DNA of 20,598 bases, from assembly GCA_910589425.1 (NCBI GenBank), contig CAJUSZ010000037.1, positions 1 to 20,598 on the forward strand, given 5' to 3'. Shown here piece by piece: positions 7,655 through 15,244 of the stretch (position 1 is the first letter of the stretch; every line of letters begins with the position of its first letter). The notes beneath the pieces are model-generated. The model was not told the origin of the DNA and did not search any database. It saw only the letters and a list, made by a program, of their open reading frames with translations. Position numbers and translations under genes: made by a program. Origin of the DNA: an uncultured Muribaculaceae bacterium (GTDB taxonomy: Bacteria > Bacteroidota > Bacteroidia > Bacteroidales > Muribaculaceae).

Positions 7655-8371
7655 TCAGGGTCGTGAAATCAGGAATATTGTCGGAATCTTGGCATAATCA
7701 TATCTGACGCCGCCCCATTTTGCGGCCGGAAGCGTCAGGATCGACTCCCGCGCCGGGTCAGATATTCCTGAAGCCACGCAAAGAAGTGTGTCGGGACGCA
7801 AGGTTGCTGCCAGAAGGGCTACGGTGCGGTTGTTTCTGTAAGGGGTCTCGATGAAGATCTGGGTCATGCCTGTGCGAGCGGCTATGTTCTCAAGTTCCCT
7901 GACCCGCTTGGCTTTCGCGGCGTCGTCTACCGGAAGATAGCCATTGAACGAAAATCCCTGACCATTGAATCCCGAGGCCATCAGGCCCATCAGTATGCTC
8001 GACGGACCGGCAAGAGGGATCACCTTCAGGCCCTCCCTTTGGGCTATCGAAGCGACAAGCGCCCCAGGATCAGCCACACCCGGACATCCGGCCTCGCTCA
8101 TCATCCCGACGGGAATCCCCTGCCTGAGAGGATTGAGATATGAACTAACTTCATTCAGATCCGTATGACTGTTGAGTTCGCTGAAGGTGCATTCGTCTAT
8201 GGGGAAAGCCGGATCGCACCGTCGCAGAAAGCGGCGCGCCGTGCGCACATTCTCAACTATATAATGACGTATGCCGCCAACAACTTCCATATTCCCCCGG
8301 GGGATAAAGTCGCAAGGAGGGGCGTCGCTGATCGCCACCGGTATCATGTAGAGTGCCGCTTCCGTTATCAT
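7655..8371 (-). CDS. RsmI-like tetrapyrrole-methylase-fold SAM methyltransferase
   Basis: SAM-dependent methyltransferase of the tetrapyrrole-methylase fold, the Bacteroidetes branch of RsmI/YraL. RsmI proper 2'-O-methylates C1402 of 16S rRNA; this role is inferred. From Met at 8371 it is 238 aa. Visible motifs are IVENVRTARRFL, SEAGCPGVADPG (the SAM-loop motif), PLAGPSSILMGLMASGF and FIETPYRNNR, all characteristic. The frame opens at 8395, but that Met overlaps the -7 box at 8400-8393, so 8371 is preferred. It is the first gene of a minus-strand group with the YycJ-like hydrolase and probably crcB, and it is divergent from the rRNA m5C methylase. Confidence 0.92.
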   Translation of the reverse strand: MITEAALYMIPVAISDAPPCDFIPRGNMEVVGGIRHYIVENVRTARRFLRRCDPAFPIDECTFSELNSHTDLNEVSSYLNPLRQGIPVGMMSEAGCPGVADPGALVASIAQREGLKVIPLAGPSSILMGLMASGFNGQGFSFNGYLPVDDAAKAKRVRELENIAARTGMTQIFIETPYRNNRTVALLAATLRPDTLLCVASGISDPARESILTLPAAKWGGVRYDYAKIPTIFLISRP

Positions 8372-8389
8372 CTTTCTCAATCGTTTATG

Positions 8390-8419
8390 TTGCAAAGTTA
8401 ATTAATTTTGGTAAATTTG
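8390..8419 (+). promoter_or_regulatory. Promoter of the RsmF-like gene
   Basis: TTG (8390-8392), 19 nt, then TAAATTTG (8412-8419), a perfect -7 box. A second match, TAATTTTG, lies at 8403-8410. Initiation near 8426 leaves about 23 nt to the ATG at 8449. Confidence 0.75.
8393..8400 (-). promoter_or_regulatory. -7 promoter element of the rsmI-like operon
   Basis: Minus-strand TAACTTTG fits TAnnTTTG and ends 21 nt before the ATG at 8371, giving a very short leader. No clear -33 TTTG is seen at the expected spacing. It abuts the -33 box of the divergent promoter. Confidence 0.6.
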
Positions 8420-8448
8420 CCGCGATAATTTTACCACGAGCCTGTAAA

Positions 8449-9807
8449 ATGAAAATTCCTGAGAACAAACCGCCGCTGCCTGAAGGATTCATCGAGGAGA
8501 TACGGGATATTCCCGGAATCGACCATGAGATGCTTTTCGCCGCTCTCGATGGGAATCCCTCCGTCGGGGTAAGGACCAACTCGCGCAAGGATTGCGGGGA
8601 TCTGTTTGCCGGTGCAGCTCCGGTGCCGTGGTGCCGCTCCGGATTCTATCTCGACCAGCGCCCGAAATTCACGCTTATGCCTGAGCTTCACGCAGGTGGA
8701 TTCTATGTTCAGGATCCATCCTCGATGATACTCCGGACTATAACGGAGATGATATGCGGGGGCAAGCCGTCGGTGGTGATCGACTTCTGCGCCTCTCCCG
8801 GAGGGAAGACAACGGCGGCGATCGACGCGCTGCCCGACGGCTCGGTGGTGATCGCCAACGAATTCGAGCCGTCGCGCGTAGGAGCGTTGAAAGAGAATAT
8901 CACAAAGTGGGGCTATCCCGGAGTGGCTGTCACAAACGCACCCACATCCGCTTTCAGATCGCTTTCAGAAAGAGCCGACATAGCCATAGTGGACGCGCCT
9001 TGCTCAGGAGAGGGGATGATGCGCAAAGATCCTGACGCGAGAAAACAATGGTCTCCGGCTCTTGTGGAACAGTGTGCCCGACTGCAACGAGACATTCTTG
9101 CCGACGCGGCGGAGACCGTCAGACCCGGTGGCTATCTGGTCTATTCCACATGCACGTTCAATACCGCCGAAAACGAGAAAATGCTCGATTTCATCGGCGA
9201 TGAACTTGGTCTGGAAAGTTTCGACACAGGAATAGCCGAAGCTTTTGGGATCTCTTCCGGATTCTCTGCAAGACCAGCATTGAGGTTCATGCCTCACATC
9301 ACCCGCGGCGAAGGTCTTTTCGCCGGTGTCTTCCGGAAGCCCGGATCCTCTCCGCTGACGGTTTCCGAAAGGCTGACAAGGCCTGGAAAGCGCAATCTGG
9401 CGGAGGGACACCATCTGCTCGACAGGCCGGAGGGATATGAATTCAGCACGATAGGAAACAAAAGTTTCGCCGTTCCCGGGAAACTTGCAAACCTTCTGTC
9501 GATGTTGCCTAAAAAAACAAGGATATCCTGTTCCGGCGTTGAACTCGGAGAGACCAAGGGAAAAGATTTCATCCCGTCGCCATCGCTGGCTCTCTCATGC
9601 GCCCTGAAACGGGGAGTTTACCCCGAAGTTTCCCTCTCCCGCGAAGAGGCACTCGCCTTTCTCAGACGTGAAGTCATAACCCTTCCATCGTCTACCGAGA
9701 AAGGCTTCTGTCTGATATGTTACGGCGGACTCCCTCTCGGATGGGCGAAGAATATCGGCAACCGCGCCAACAATCTATTTCCGCAGGCATGGAGGATTCG
9801 ATGCTGA
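8449..9807 (+). CDS. NOL1/NOP2/Sun-family rRNA m5C methyltransferase (RsmF-like)
   Basis: SAM-dependent RNA cytosine-5 methyltransferase; in characterised relatives the target is 16S rRNA. From Met at 8449 it is 452 aa. Visible parts: FYVQDPSSM (85-93), SAM-binding DFCASPGGKT (112-121), DAPCSGEGMM with Cys185 (release cysteine) and STCTFN with catalytic Cys235. The roughly 150-residue C-terminal extension (EGLFAGVFRKPG onward, ending YGGLPLGWAKN near the C terminus) is the RsmF-type region absent from shorter RsmB-like proteins. The frame is open further up to 8353, but that stretch overlaps the promoter, so 8449 is chosen. No clear terminator follows. Confidence 0.94.
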   Translation: MKIPENKPPLPEGFIEEIRDIPGIDHEMLFAALDGNPSVGVRTNSRKDCGDLFAGAAPVPWCRSGFYLDQRPKFTLMPELHAGGFYVQDPSSMILRTITEMICGGKPSVVIDFCASPGGKTTAAIDALPDGSVVIANEFEPSRVGALKENITKWGYPGVAVTNAPTSAFRSLSERADIAIVDAPCSGEGMMRKDPDARKQWSPALVEQCARLQRDILADAAETVRPGGYLVYSTCTFNTAENEKMLDFIGDELGLESFDTGIAEAFGISSGFSARPALRFMPHITRGEGLFAGVFRKPGSSPLTVSERLTRPGKRNLAEGHHLLDRPEGYEFSTIGNKSFAVPGKLANLLSMLPKKTRISCSGVELGETKGKDFIPSPSLALSCALKRGVYPEVSLSREEALAFLRREVITLPSSTEKGFCLICYGGLPLGWAKNIGNRANNLFPQAWRIRC

Positions 9808-9950
9808 CATGAATCCATAAAAAGCTGTCTGACCTGAAGCGATACTTGAATAATCGGTAAAAAAACACCGGTGAATACGGCTTTTTCAATTCATAAAATC
9901 AATTATCGGCCAAATCATCTCACGCGGCAGAAACCCAACCCATATCCATT

Positions 9951-10727
9951 ATGGAACACAAGACCCAACATTTGACTAATATTCCTGAAGGCAACTACAA
10001 GTCGGATCCCGCTTCCGAATCATGGGACGACCGCACGGCAAGACTTCTCGGTGACGACGCAATGAAAGCACTCGCCGGAGCATCTGTCCTCGTGGCGGGG
10101 CTCGGGGGCGTGGGCGGCTACGCGGCCGAGATACTGGTCCGCACGGGGATCGGCCGGCTAACCATCATCGACGCCGACAACGTAGCCACAAGCAATATCA
10201 ACCGGCAGCTCATCGCACTCAGGTCATCGGTCGGTTCCCCGAAAGCCATCCTCTTCGCAGAGCGGTTCCACGACATAAACCCGGAGGCGAGCATCAATGC
10301 CATGCAGATGTATATCGATCCGGAGGGAGCCGGCAGACTGCTGGACGAAGGCTACGACTATGTGCTGGACTGCATCGACACAGTAGCCCCCAAGGTGGCT
10401 CTCATCGAGCAATGCATGCGCCGGCATATCCCCGTGATCTCCTCTATGGGAGCCGGAGGACGGATTGACCCGACGCAGATAGGCTACCGCGATCTTTGGG
10501 CCACACGCGACGACGGTCTCGCAAGGGCGGTCAGGCAGCAACTGAAAAAACGGGGAATCAGACAGCCGCTGATGACCGTGTCGAGTTCCGAACGTCCCGA
10601 CAGGCATTCCCTGCTCGACGTTGAGGAAAAGAACAAACGCACATCCTACGGATCGCTGGCCTCCGTTCCTGCAATTTTCGGAATATTCATGGCTAACTAT
10701 GTGATACGAAAGATTATAAATATATAA
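9951..10727 (+). CDS. tcdA: tRNA threonylcarbamoyladenosine dehydratase
   Basis: ATP-dependent E1-like enzyme that cyclises t6A37 of ANN-decoding tRNAs to ct6A; cytoplasmic. The 258-aa protein has the nucleotide-binding GLGGVGG (50-56), the acidic IDAD (73-76), SNINRQL (81-87) with the arginine that contacts ATP, and LDCIDT (139-144), the order expected for ThiF/MoeB/TcdA proteins. YGSLASVPAIFG near the C terminus is typical of TcdA. No catalytic MoeB-type zinc cysteines are seen, which also favours TcdA. It is followed after 57 nt by the LolD-like ATPase on the same strand, so they may be co-transcribed. No clear -7 box could be assigned in the 143-nt gap upstream. Confidence 0.95.
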   Translation: MEHKTQHLTNIPEGNYKSDPASESWDDRTARLLGDDAMKALAGASVLVAGLGGVGGYAAEILVRTGIGRLTIIDADNVATSNINRQLIALRSSVGSPKAILFAERFHDINPEASINAMQMYIDPEGAGRLLDEGYDYVLDCIDTVAPKVALIEQCMRRHIPVISSMGAGGRIDPTQIGYRDLWATRDDGLARAVRQQLKKRGIRQPLMTVSSSERPDRHSLLDVEEKNKRTSYGSLASVPAIFGIFMANYVIRKIINI

Positions 10728-10784
10728 TCCTGAATCTCAGGTTCAACAAATGCCAAAATAATTAATCATTCACTTTAACACACC

Positions 10785-11474
10785 ATGATAAATATCAGAT
10801 CCATATATAAATCGTATGGTGGGCTCAACGTCTTGAAAGGGATCAATCTTGACATAGCCACAGGAGAGGTGCTGTCGATAGTGGGACCCAGCGGAGCCGG
10901 GAAAACGACACTGCTCCAGATAGCCGGCACACTCGAACGCCCCGATTCCGGAAGCGTCTGCTACGACGGGAAAGACATCACGGGACTGCCTGACAAAAAA
11001 CTGTCGGCCTTCCGCAATGCCAACATAGGCTTCGTATTCCAGTTCCATCAGCTTCTTCCGGAATTCACGGCTCTCGAAAACGTGGCCATGCCGCTGCTGA
11101 TCGGGGGAGAACGAAGAGGAAAGGCGGAGAAACGGGCAGCTGAACTTCTCGACACGCTCGGTCTGTCCGAACGTCTGAAACACAAACCGGCTCAGCTCTC
11201 AGGGGGAGAGAAACAGCGTGTGGCGATAGCCCGCGCCATTGCCAACGCTCCCGCGGTAGTCTTCGCCGACGAACCGACCGGAAGTCTCGACTCCCACAAC
11301 CGCGATGAGATCCGGCAGATCATCAGGTCGCTTAACGAACAGACCGGGCAGACATTCGTTATCGTAACCCACGATCCGAGTGTGGCCGCCATAAGCGACA
11401 GGATCGTGTCCATGTCCGACGGGATGATAACCGGAGTGGACAAAACCAGTCCATCGCCCGACATCCTCTGTTAG
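10785..11474 (+). CDS. ABC transporter ATP-binding protein, LolD/MacB type
   Basis: ATPase subunit of a type VII ABC transporter; LolD drives release of lipoproteins from the inner membrane for delivery to the outer membrane, MacB-type relatives drive other envelope exports. The 229-aa protein has Walker A GPSGAGKTT (34-42), Q-loop Gln86 in FVFQFHQLLPEFTALENV, signature LSGGEKQR (138-145), Walker B VVFADEPTGSLD (158-169) and H-loop His196 in VTHD. The PEFTALENV stretch is characteristic of LolD-type ATPases. No FtsX-like permease gene (LolC/E) is adjacent, so its partner must be encoded elsewhere. A LolD call is likely but not proven. Confidence 0.88.
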   Translation: MINIRSIYKSYGGLNVLKGINLDIATGEVLSIVGPSGAGKTTLLQIAGTLERPDSGSVCYDGKDITGLPDKKLSAFRNANIGFVFQFHQLLPEFTALENVAMPLLIGGERRGKAEKRAAELLDTLGLSERLKHKPAQLSGGEKQRVAIARAIANAPAVVFADEPTGSLDSHNRDEIRQIIRSLNEQTGQTFVIVTHDPSVAAISDRIVSMSDGMITGVDKTSPSPDILC

Positions 11475-11500
11475 TCAAGAGTGCGTCTGGATAAAAAATA

Positions 11501-11532
11501 TTTGACGGATTGACAAAAAATGCTTATCTTTG
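11501..11532 (+). promoter_or_regulatory. Promoter of the DUF3467 gene
   Basis: TTTG (11501-11504), 20 nt, then TATCTTTG (11525-11532), close to an ideal Bacteroidetes promoter. Initiation near 11539 would give a leader of about 100 nt that can fold into a nested hairpin. Confidence 0.85.
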
Positions 11533-11639
11533 TAGTCAGACAGAAAGCCCGAAAATGCGCGACACTGGCGATTCGGCACCATCCTTTCTGACTCACAGAA
11601 TTTTAAATAATTTATTTACATTATCACAGACCAATAACA

Positions 11640-11936
11640 ATGGCACAGCAAGAAAACAAAAACCAGCTTCAGATCCAGCTCCGTCCCGAAATCGCCGACG
11701 GCAAATATAGCAACCTCGCAATGATCGGCCACGGCCCCAACGAATTCCTCATGGACTTCATCTTCGCCGCCCCCGGCATGCCTCAGGCTCCGGTGGTGAG
11801 CCGCATCGTAATGAGCCCCGAGAACGCAAAGCAGCTCATGTTTGCCCTGACCGACAACATCAACAAATACGAAGCCCAGTTCGGCGAGATCAAGCAGCGC
11901 GCTCCCAAGGGCGGCATGCAGATCGGCAACAACTGA
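11640..11936 (+). CDS. DUF3467 domain protein
   Basis: Small conserved protein of 98 aa matching the DUF3467 family; function unknown. Features are an N-terminal QQENKNQLQIQLRPEIADGKYSN-type segment (about 3-25), then NEFLMDFIF (37-45), APVVSRIVMSPENAKQL (52-68) and a hydrophilic C terminus. No signal peptide or membrane segment, so cytoplasmic. The codon choice looks strongly selected (ATC, AAC, GGC, CTC preferred), and the gene has a near-perfect promoter and its own terminator, which together suggest abundant expression from a single-gene unit. Family call rests on the recognisable DFIF and SRIVMSPENAK segments. Confidence 0.9.
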   Translation: MAQQENKNQLQIQLRPEIADGKYSNLAMIGHGPNEFLMDFIFAAPGMPQAPVVSRIVMSPENAKQLMFALTDNINKYEAQFGEIKQRAPKGGMQIGNN

Positions 11937-11945
11937 TCACAGCGG

Positions 11946-12016
11946 TTTCCGGACAGACCGGAAAGATATTCACGGATAGGGACGCTCACTGCGGTGGCGC
12001 GTCCGCTATCCGTTTT
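11946..12016 (+). terminator. Terminator region after the DUF3467 gene
   Basis: Two hairpins: a small one (TTTCCGG, 5-nt loop, CCGGAAA; 11946-11964) and a long one (ACGGATAG-GGACGC with GCGTCC-g-CTATCCGT; 11972-12013) with one bulged base, followed by TTTT. It separates the DUF3467 gene from cysS. Confidence 0.75.
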
Positions 12017-12076
12017 ATGAATCACTGGACAAGAGATCGTCAAGACTCGACAGCCGGACATGGCATATACAGAAAT

Positions 12077-13552
12077 ATGGAACATCAACTTTTAATCTAC
12101 AACACGTTAAGCCGAACAAAAGAGCGCTTTACGCCTCTCCACGAAGGGCACGTCGGAATGTATGTCTGCGGACCCACCGTCTACGGCGACGCCCATCTCG
12201 GGCACGCGCGTCCGGCAATCACTTTCGACATCCTCTTCAGATATCTTTCCCACATCGGGCTGAAAGTGAGATATGTCAGAAACATAACCGACGTCGGCCA
12301 CCTGGAACACGACGCTGATTCGGGAGAAGACAAAATAGCGAAGAAAGCGCGACTCGAGCAGCTTGAGCCAATGGAAGTGGTACAACTCTATCTGAACCGC
12401 TACCACCGTGACATGGAGGCGCTCAACGTACTCCCCCCGAGCATCGAGCCTCATGCCTCCGGCCACATAATAGAACAGATCGAATACATCAAGCGTATCA
12501 TCGACTCCGGCTATGCGTATATCAGCGAGGGATCGGTCTATTTCGACGTGGAGAAATACAACCGCGACCACCGCTACGGAAAACTTTCAGGACGGAACAT
12601 CGACGAACTGAGAAACACCACCCGGTCGCTCGACGGACAGGACGAGAAGCGGAATCCCCTCGACTTCGCCCTCTGGAAAAAAGCCGCCCCGGAACACATC
12701 ATGCACTGGCCTTCGCCCTGGAGCGAGGGATTTCCCGGATGGCATCTCGAATGCTCCACAATGGGGACAAAATATCTCGGCGAGACATTCGACATACACG
12801 GCGGCGGACTTGACCTGATGTTCCCCCACCACGAATGCGAGATAGCGCAGAGCGTGGCCGCGCAGGGACACGAAGCCGTGCGCTACTGGATGCACAACAA
12901 CATGATCACCATCAACGGAAAGAAGATGGGGAAATCATACAACAACTTCATCACCCTCGAGCAATTCTACGACGGATCCCACCCGGCTCTGACACAGGCC
13001 TACGCTCCCATGGTGATCCGCTTCTTCATCCTTCAGGCCCATTACAGGTCCACCGTGGACTTCAGCAACGAGGCCCTGCAGGCAGCCGAGAAGGCTCTCC
13101 AGAAGATGACCGACGGATACAGAAGGCTCCAGAACATACGCCCGGCGGAAAAATCATCAGTGGAACTGCCTGATTTCGCCACCCTCTGCTATGAGGCTAT
13201 GGACGACGACCTGAACACACCTCAGGTAATAGCCACGCTTTTCGACGCATGCCGGTTCATCAACCAGGCCTCAGACGGCACAATCAGCCTCTGCCAGGCC
13301 GACATCGACTCCCTGCGCGATCTTTTCGAGACATTCCTCGTCGGTCTGCTTGGCGTCAGAATGGCGGCGGAGACTGAAAATTCAGGAAGCGCGAAAGCTT
13401 TCGAAGGCGCCGTGGATCTGCTGATGGAGATACGCAAGAATGCCAAAGCCAACAAAGACTGGGGCACTTCAGACCTAATCCGCGATAAACTTTCCGAACT
13501 CGGATTCGACGTAAAGGACACTAAAAACGGTGTGGAGTGGAGCCTCAGATAA
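12077..13552 (+). CDS. cysS: Cysteinyl-tRNA synthetase
   Basis: Class I aminoacyl-tRNA synthetase that charges tRNA-Cys; cytoplasmic and essential. From Met at 12077 it is 491 aa, standard length. Zinc ligands appear as Cys31 (MYVCGPTVY), Cys226 (GWHLECSTMG), His251 or His252 and Cys254 (HHECE). The HIGH motif is HLGH (40-43) and the KMSKS motif reads KMGKS (283-287). The DALR-type helical region follows from about 355. The open frame reaches back to 12017 but overlaps the preceding terminator, so the start at 12077 (MEHQLLIYNT) is chosen. The promoter is not obvious. The 3' side carries a MITE-like insertion before the apparent terminator. Confidence 0.97.
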   Translation: MEHQLLIYNTLSRTKERFTPLHEGHVGMYVCGPTVYGDAHLGHARPAITFDILFRYLSHIGLKVRYVRNITDVGHLEHDADSGEDKIAKKARLEQLEPMEVVQLYLNRYHRDMEALNVLPPSIEPHASGHIIEQIEYIKRIIDSGYAYISEGSVYFDVEKYNRDHRYGKLSGRNIDELRNTTRSLDGQDEKRNPLDFALWKKAAPEHIMHWPSPWSEGFPGWHLECSTMGTKYLGETFDIHGGGLDLMFPHHECEIAQSVAAQGHEAVRYWMHNNMITINGKKMGKSYNNFITLEQFYDGSHPALTQAYAPMVIRFFILQAHYRSTVDFSNEALQAAEKALQKMTDGYRRLQNIRPAEKSSVELPDFATLCYEAMDDDLNTPQVIATLFDACRFINQASDGTISLCQADIDSLRDLFETFLVGLLGVRMAAETENSGSAKAFEGAVDLLMEIRKNAKANKDWGTSDLIRDKLSELGFDVKDTKNGVEWSLR

Positions 13553-13560
13553 ACAGCTAA

Positions 13561-13579
13561 GAGTGTGTTTGAATTTAAC
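13561..13579 (+). repeat. Left inverted end of the MITE-like element
   Basis: GAGTGTGTTTGAATTTAAC; pairs with 13744-13762 with two mismatches. The same motif with its AA prefix recurs at 13861. Confidence 0.7.
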
Positions 13580-13743
13580 CCGCGTTAAGACTGAGGGGAT
13601 TTTTTGAATGATTTCCGCAAGTTGAAGAGGGAGCATAGCGGGCTACGCGACCGATGAGACTTGGCGGAAAGCATCGGAAAAGACCTCGGGATTAACGTGG
13701 AACTTCTTGAAAATGACGATTCTTTAATCAAAATTAATTGTGT

Positions 13744-13762
13744 GTTAAATCCAAACATACTC
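13744..13762 (-). repeat. Right inverted end of the MITE-like element
   Basis: Plus strand reads GTTAAATCCAAACATACTC, the imperfect reverse complement of 13561-13579. Confidence 0.7.
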
Positions 13763-13781
13763 GAAAACTCAGAATGAATAC

Positions 13782-13822
13782 AAGCTGCGGGATTGTTGAT
13801 TCTCCCGCAGCTTTATATTTTA
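13782..13822 (+). terminator. Apparent cysS terminator
   Basis: Perfect 11-bp stem AAGCTGCGGGA / TCCCGCAGCTT with a 10-nt loop (13793-13802), followed by TATATTTTA. The T-rich side is only on the plus strand. It lies 230 nt after the cysS stop, beyond the MITE-like element. Confidence 0.75.
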
Positions 13823-13860
13823 TATGACGCTCTGAAGACTGAATCAGTCCCCCGTAGCTT

Positions 13861-13876
13861 AAGAGTGTGTCTGAAT
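13861..13876 (+). repeat. Solo copy of the MITE-end motif
   Basis: AAGAGTGTGTCTGAAT matches 13559-13574 at 15 of 16 positions. Its last base is the final base of the stop codon of the minus-strand gene ending at 13876. Confidence 0.55.
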
Positions 13877-15162
13877 CAGCGCAACGACACCGACGCCTTG
13901 CGGCTCACCCGCCAGCAACCGCCTTCGAACACGGCTGTGCCACGCATATCGGTCTGTATCTCCGTGGCCTCCCCGACGGCTGACGGATTTGACACCGCAC
14001 AGCCTCCTCCAAGCGTCTCGGAAAGCGAAAGCATCGCCATCTCAGCAAGCGTGGGATCGGACACCACATAGAACGAACCGGTCATCCCGTCGGACGTCTC
14101 GAGGCAATACACATCATGCGACGGATCAAAATGCCTGTCAGCCCGGACAAAAATCCCTTTGGCGTTGACCCGGCCGAGATAGATTATCCTTTTGCGGGCC
14201 GCGCTCTCCCTCGGCTCAGAAACCTCCGGCCGGCCGGCAGACACAGCCCCGGCTTTGATCTCCCCGATCTCAGCCCGGAGAGCGGCGGCAGCGGCTTCGG
14301 CAGCGGCGAGCCTCGACTCCAGCATGGCAGAGCGCTCGCGTTCAGCATTCAATGCCTGGGAGACTTTGGCCAGTTCATCGTTCTTATTTCCGAGCGCTTT
14401 GCCGAATTTCTCGCGCAATGCCTCTATCTCGGCTTCCGCGTCGTCCGCAGAGCCCGGACGGACTCCCTCGCCATGCTTACCTCCGGAACTTTTGAGCGTC
14501 TTGGCCGCGTATGCCACCAGCGCGATGACTATAGCCACAAGCCCTACCAGAATCGCCACATAGATCCATGTGGAATTGTCCTCGGGCTTCACCGATACGA
14601 CATCCATATCCTCCTCCGCTGCAGCGACGAGTGAATCCGCTTCAGCCTTGACGGCTCCGGCCTCTCCGGCAAGCGCTGCCTCGGCGGCAGCCACAGGCGC
14701 GCTCTCAGGAGCGGTTTCAGGCTCCGGCTGCGCTGTCTTCTCCTCGGGCTTCGTCTCCCCGGCATCCGGAGCAGGAGCCGCCACAGACAGCTCATTGAGC
14801 CTTGCCCTGGCCCGGAGACGGCCAGATTTTCCCTTTGCCTCAAGTTTAGGAGACTCGAACACCGTCTTGCTCCAATACTCGACAAGTTTTTTCTTGTCCC
14901 ACGAGGCGTAGTCGGACGGGGACTGGATCGACTTGAACGCCTTGATATTCTCTTTCTCTTTGGCCTTGAGCTTCCCCTCGAGTTCGGCCATTGATCCGGC
15001 GCGGAATTCGTCGAGATAGCCCGAACCGTCGTTGGCATAACGAAGATAGCACTGTGCGGCTATGGCCCTGGCCTGATCCATCTCCTTGTCGGTAACAGCC
15101 ACAGCGGACGGAGCCGTCGAAGCCATGACCAGCAGAAGGGGGAATATGTTCTTGAATTTCAT
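13876..15162 (-). CDS. Exported, membrane-anchored coiled-coil protein of unknown function
   Basis: I do not recognise the family. From Met at 15162 it is 428 aa; an upstream Met at 15177 would add five residues (numbering below includes these). An N-terminal signal sequence (6-28, ending SAVA) is followed by a charged helical region (29-130) with two aromatic WDKK/YWSK sites, an Ala/Pro/Glu-rich linker (132-200), one strong membrane helix (204-225, WIYVAILVGLVAIVIALVAY), a coiled coil (about 245-310, heptads of Ala/Glu/Leu) and a C-terminal domain (330-425) containing KRIIYLGRV, DVYCLE and a Gly-rich SETLGGGC. With a cleaved signal and one later helix, the N-terminal part would be periplasmic and the coiled coil cytoplasmic. 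It is transcribed after rpoN with a 67-nt gap. Confidence 0.85.
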   Translation of the reverse strand: MKFKNIFPLLLVMASTAPSAVAVTDKEMDQARAIAAQCYLRYANDGSGYLDEFRAGSMAELEGKLKAKEKENIKAFKSIQSPSDYASWDKKKLVEYWSKTVFESPKLEAKGKSGRLRARARLNELSVAAPAPDAGETKPEEKTAQPEPETAPESAPVAAAEAALAGEAGAVKAEADSLVAAAEEDMDVVSVKPEDNSTWIYVAILVGLVAIVIALVAYAAKTLKSSGGKHGEGVRPGSADDAEAEIEALREKFGKALGNKNDELAKVSQALNAERERSAMLESRLAAAEAAAAALRAEIGEIKAGAVSAGRPEVSEPRESAARKRIIYLGRVNAKGIFVRADRHFDPSHDVYCLETSDGMTGSFYVVSDPTLAEMAMLSLSETLGGGCAVSNPSAVGEATEIQTDMRGTAVFEGGCWRVSRKASVSLR

Positions 15163-15244
15163 TTTGTATGCTGTCATCTTGACAATACTGTTGATTTTTG
15201 TTTATACGGTTATTGAATATTTGCCGGCGGCGGATCGGCCGCCA

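Larger units (their letters stand above)
13561..13762. mobile_element. MITE-like 202-bp hairpin element (non-coding)
   Basis: Ends are 19-bp inverted repeats (13561-13579 and 13744-13762, 17 of 19 matching). Inside, 13583-13596 pairs imperfectly with 13684-13697, TTTCCGCAAGT near 13611-13621 pairs with ACTTGGCGGAAA at 13660-13671, and GCATAGC/GCTACGC around 13634-13649 forms the tip, so most of the element could fold into one long imperfect hairpin. It has no open frame of note and no clear target duplication. It fills most of the 323-nt gene-free stretch between cysS and the convergent minus-strand gene. A structured RNA or REP-type repeat is the alternative. Confidence 0.6.

Noticed and set aside
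9840..9900. Terminator after the RsmF-like gene
   Set aside because: Only a 4-bp CGGT/ACCG stem around an A-rich loop is seen, too weak to call.
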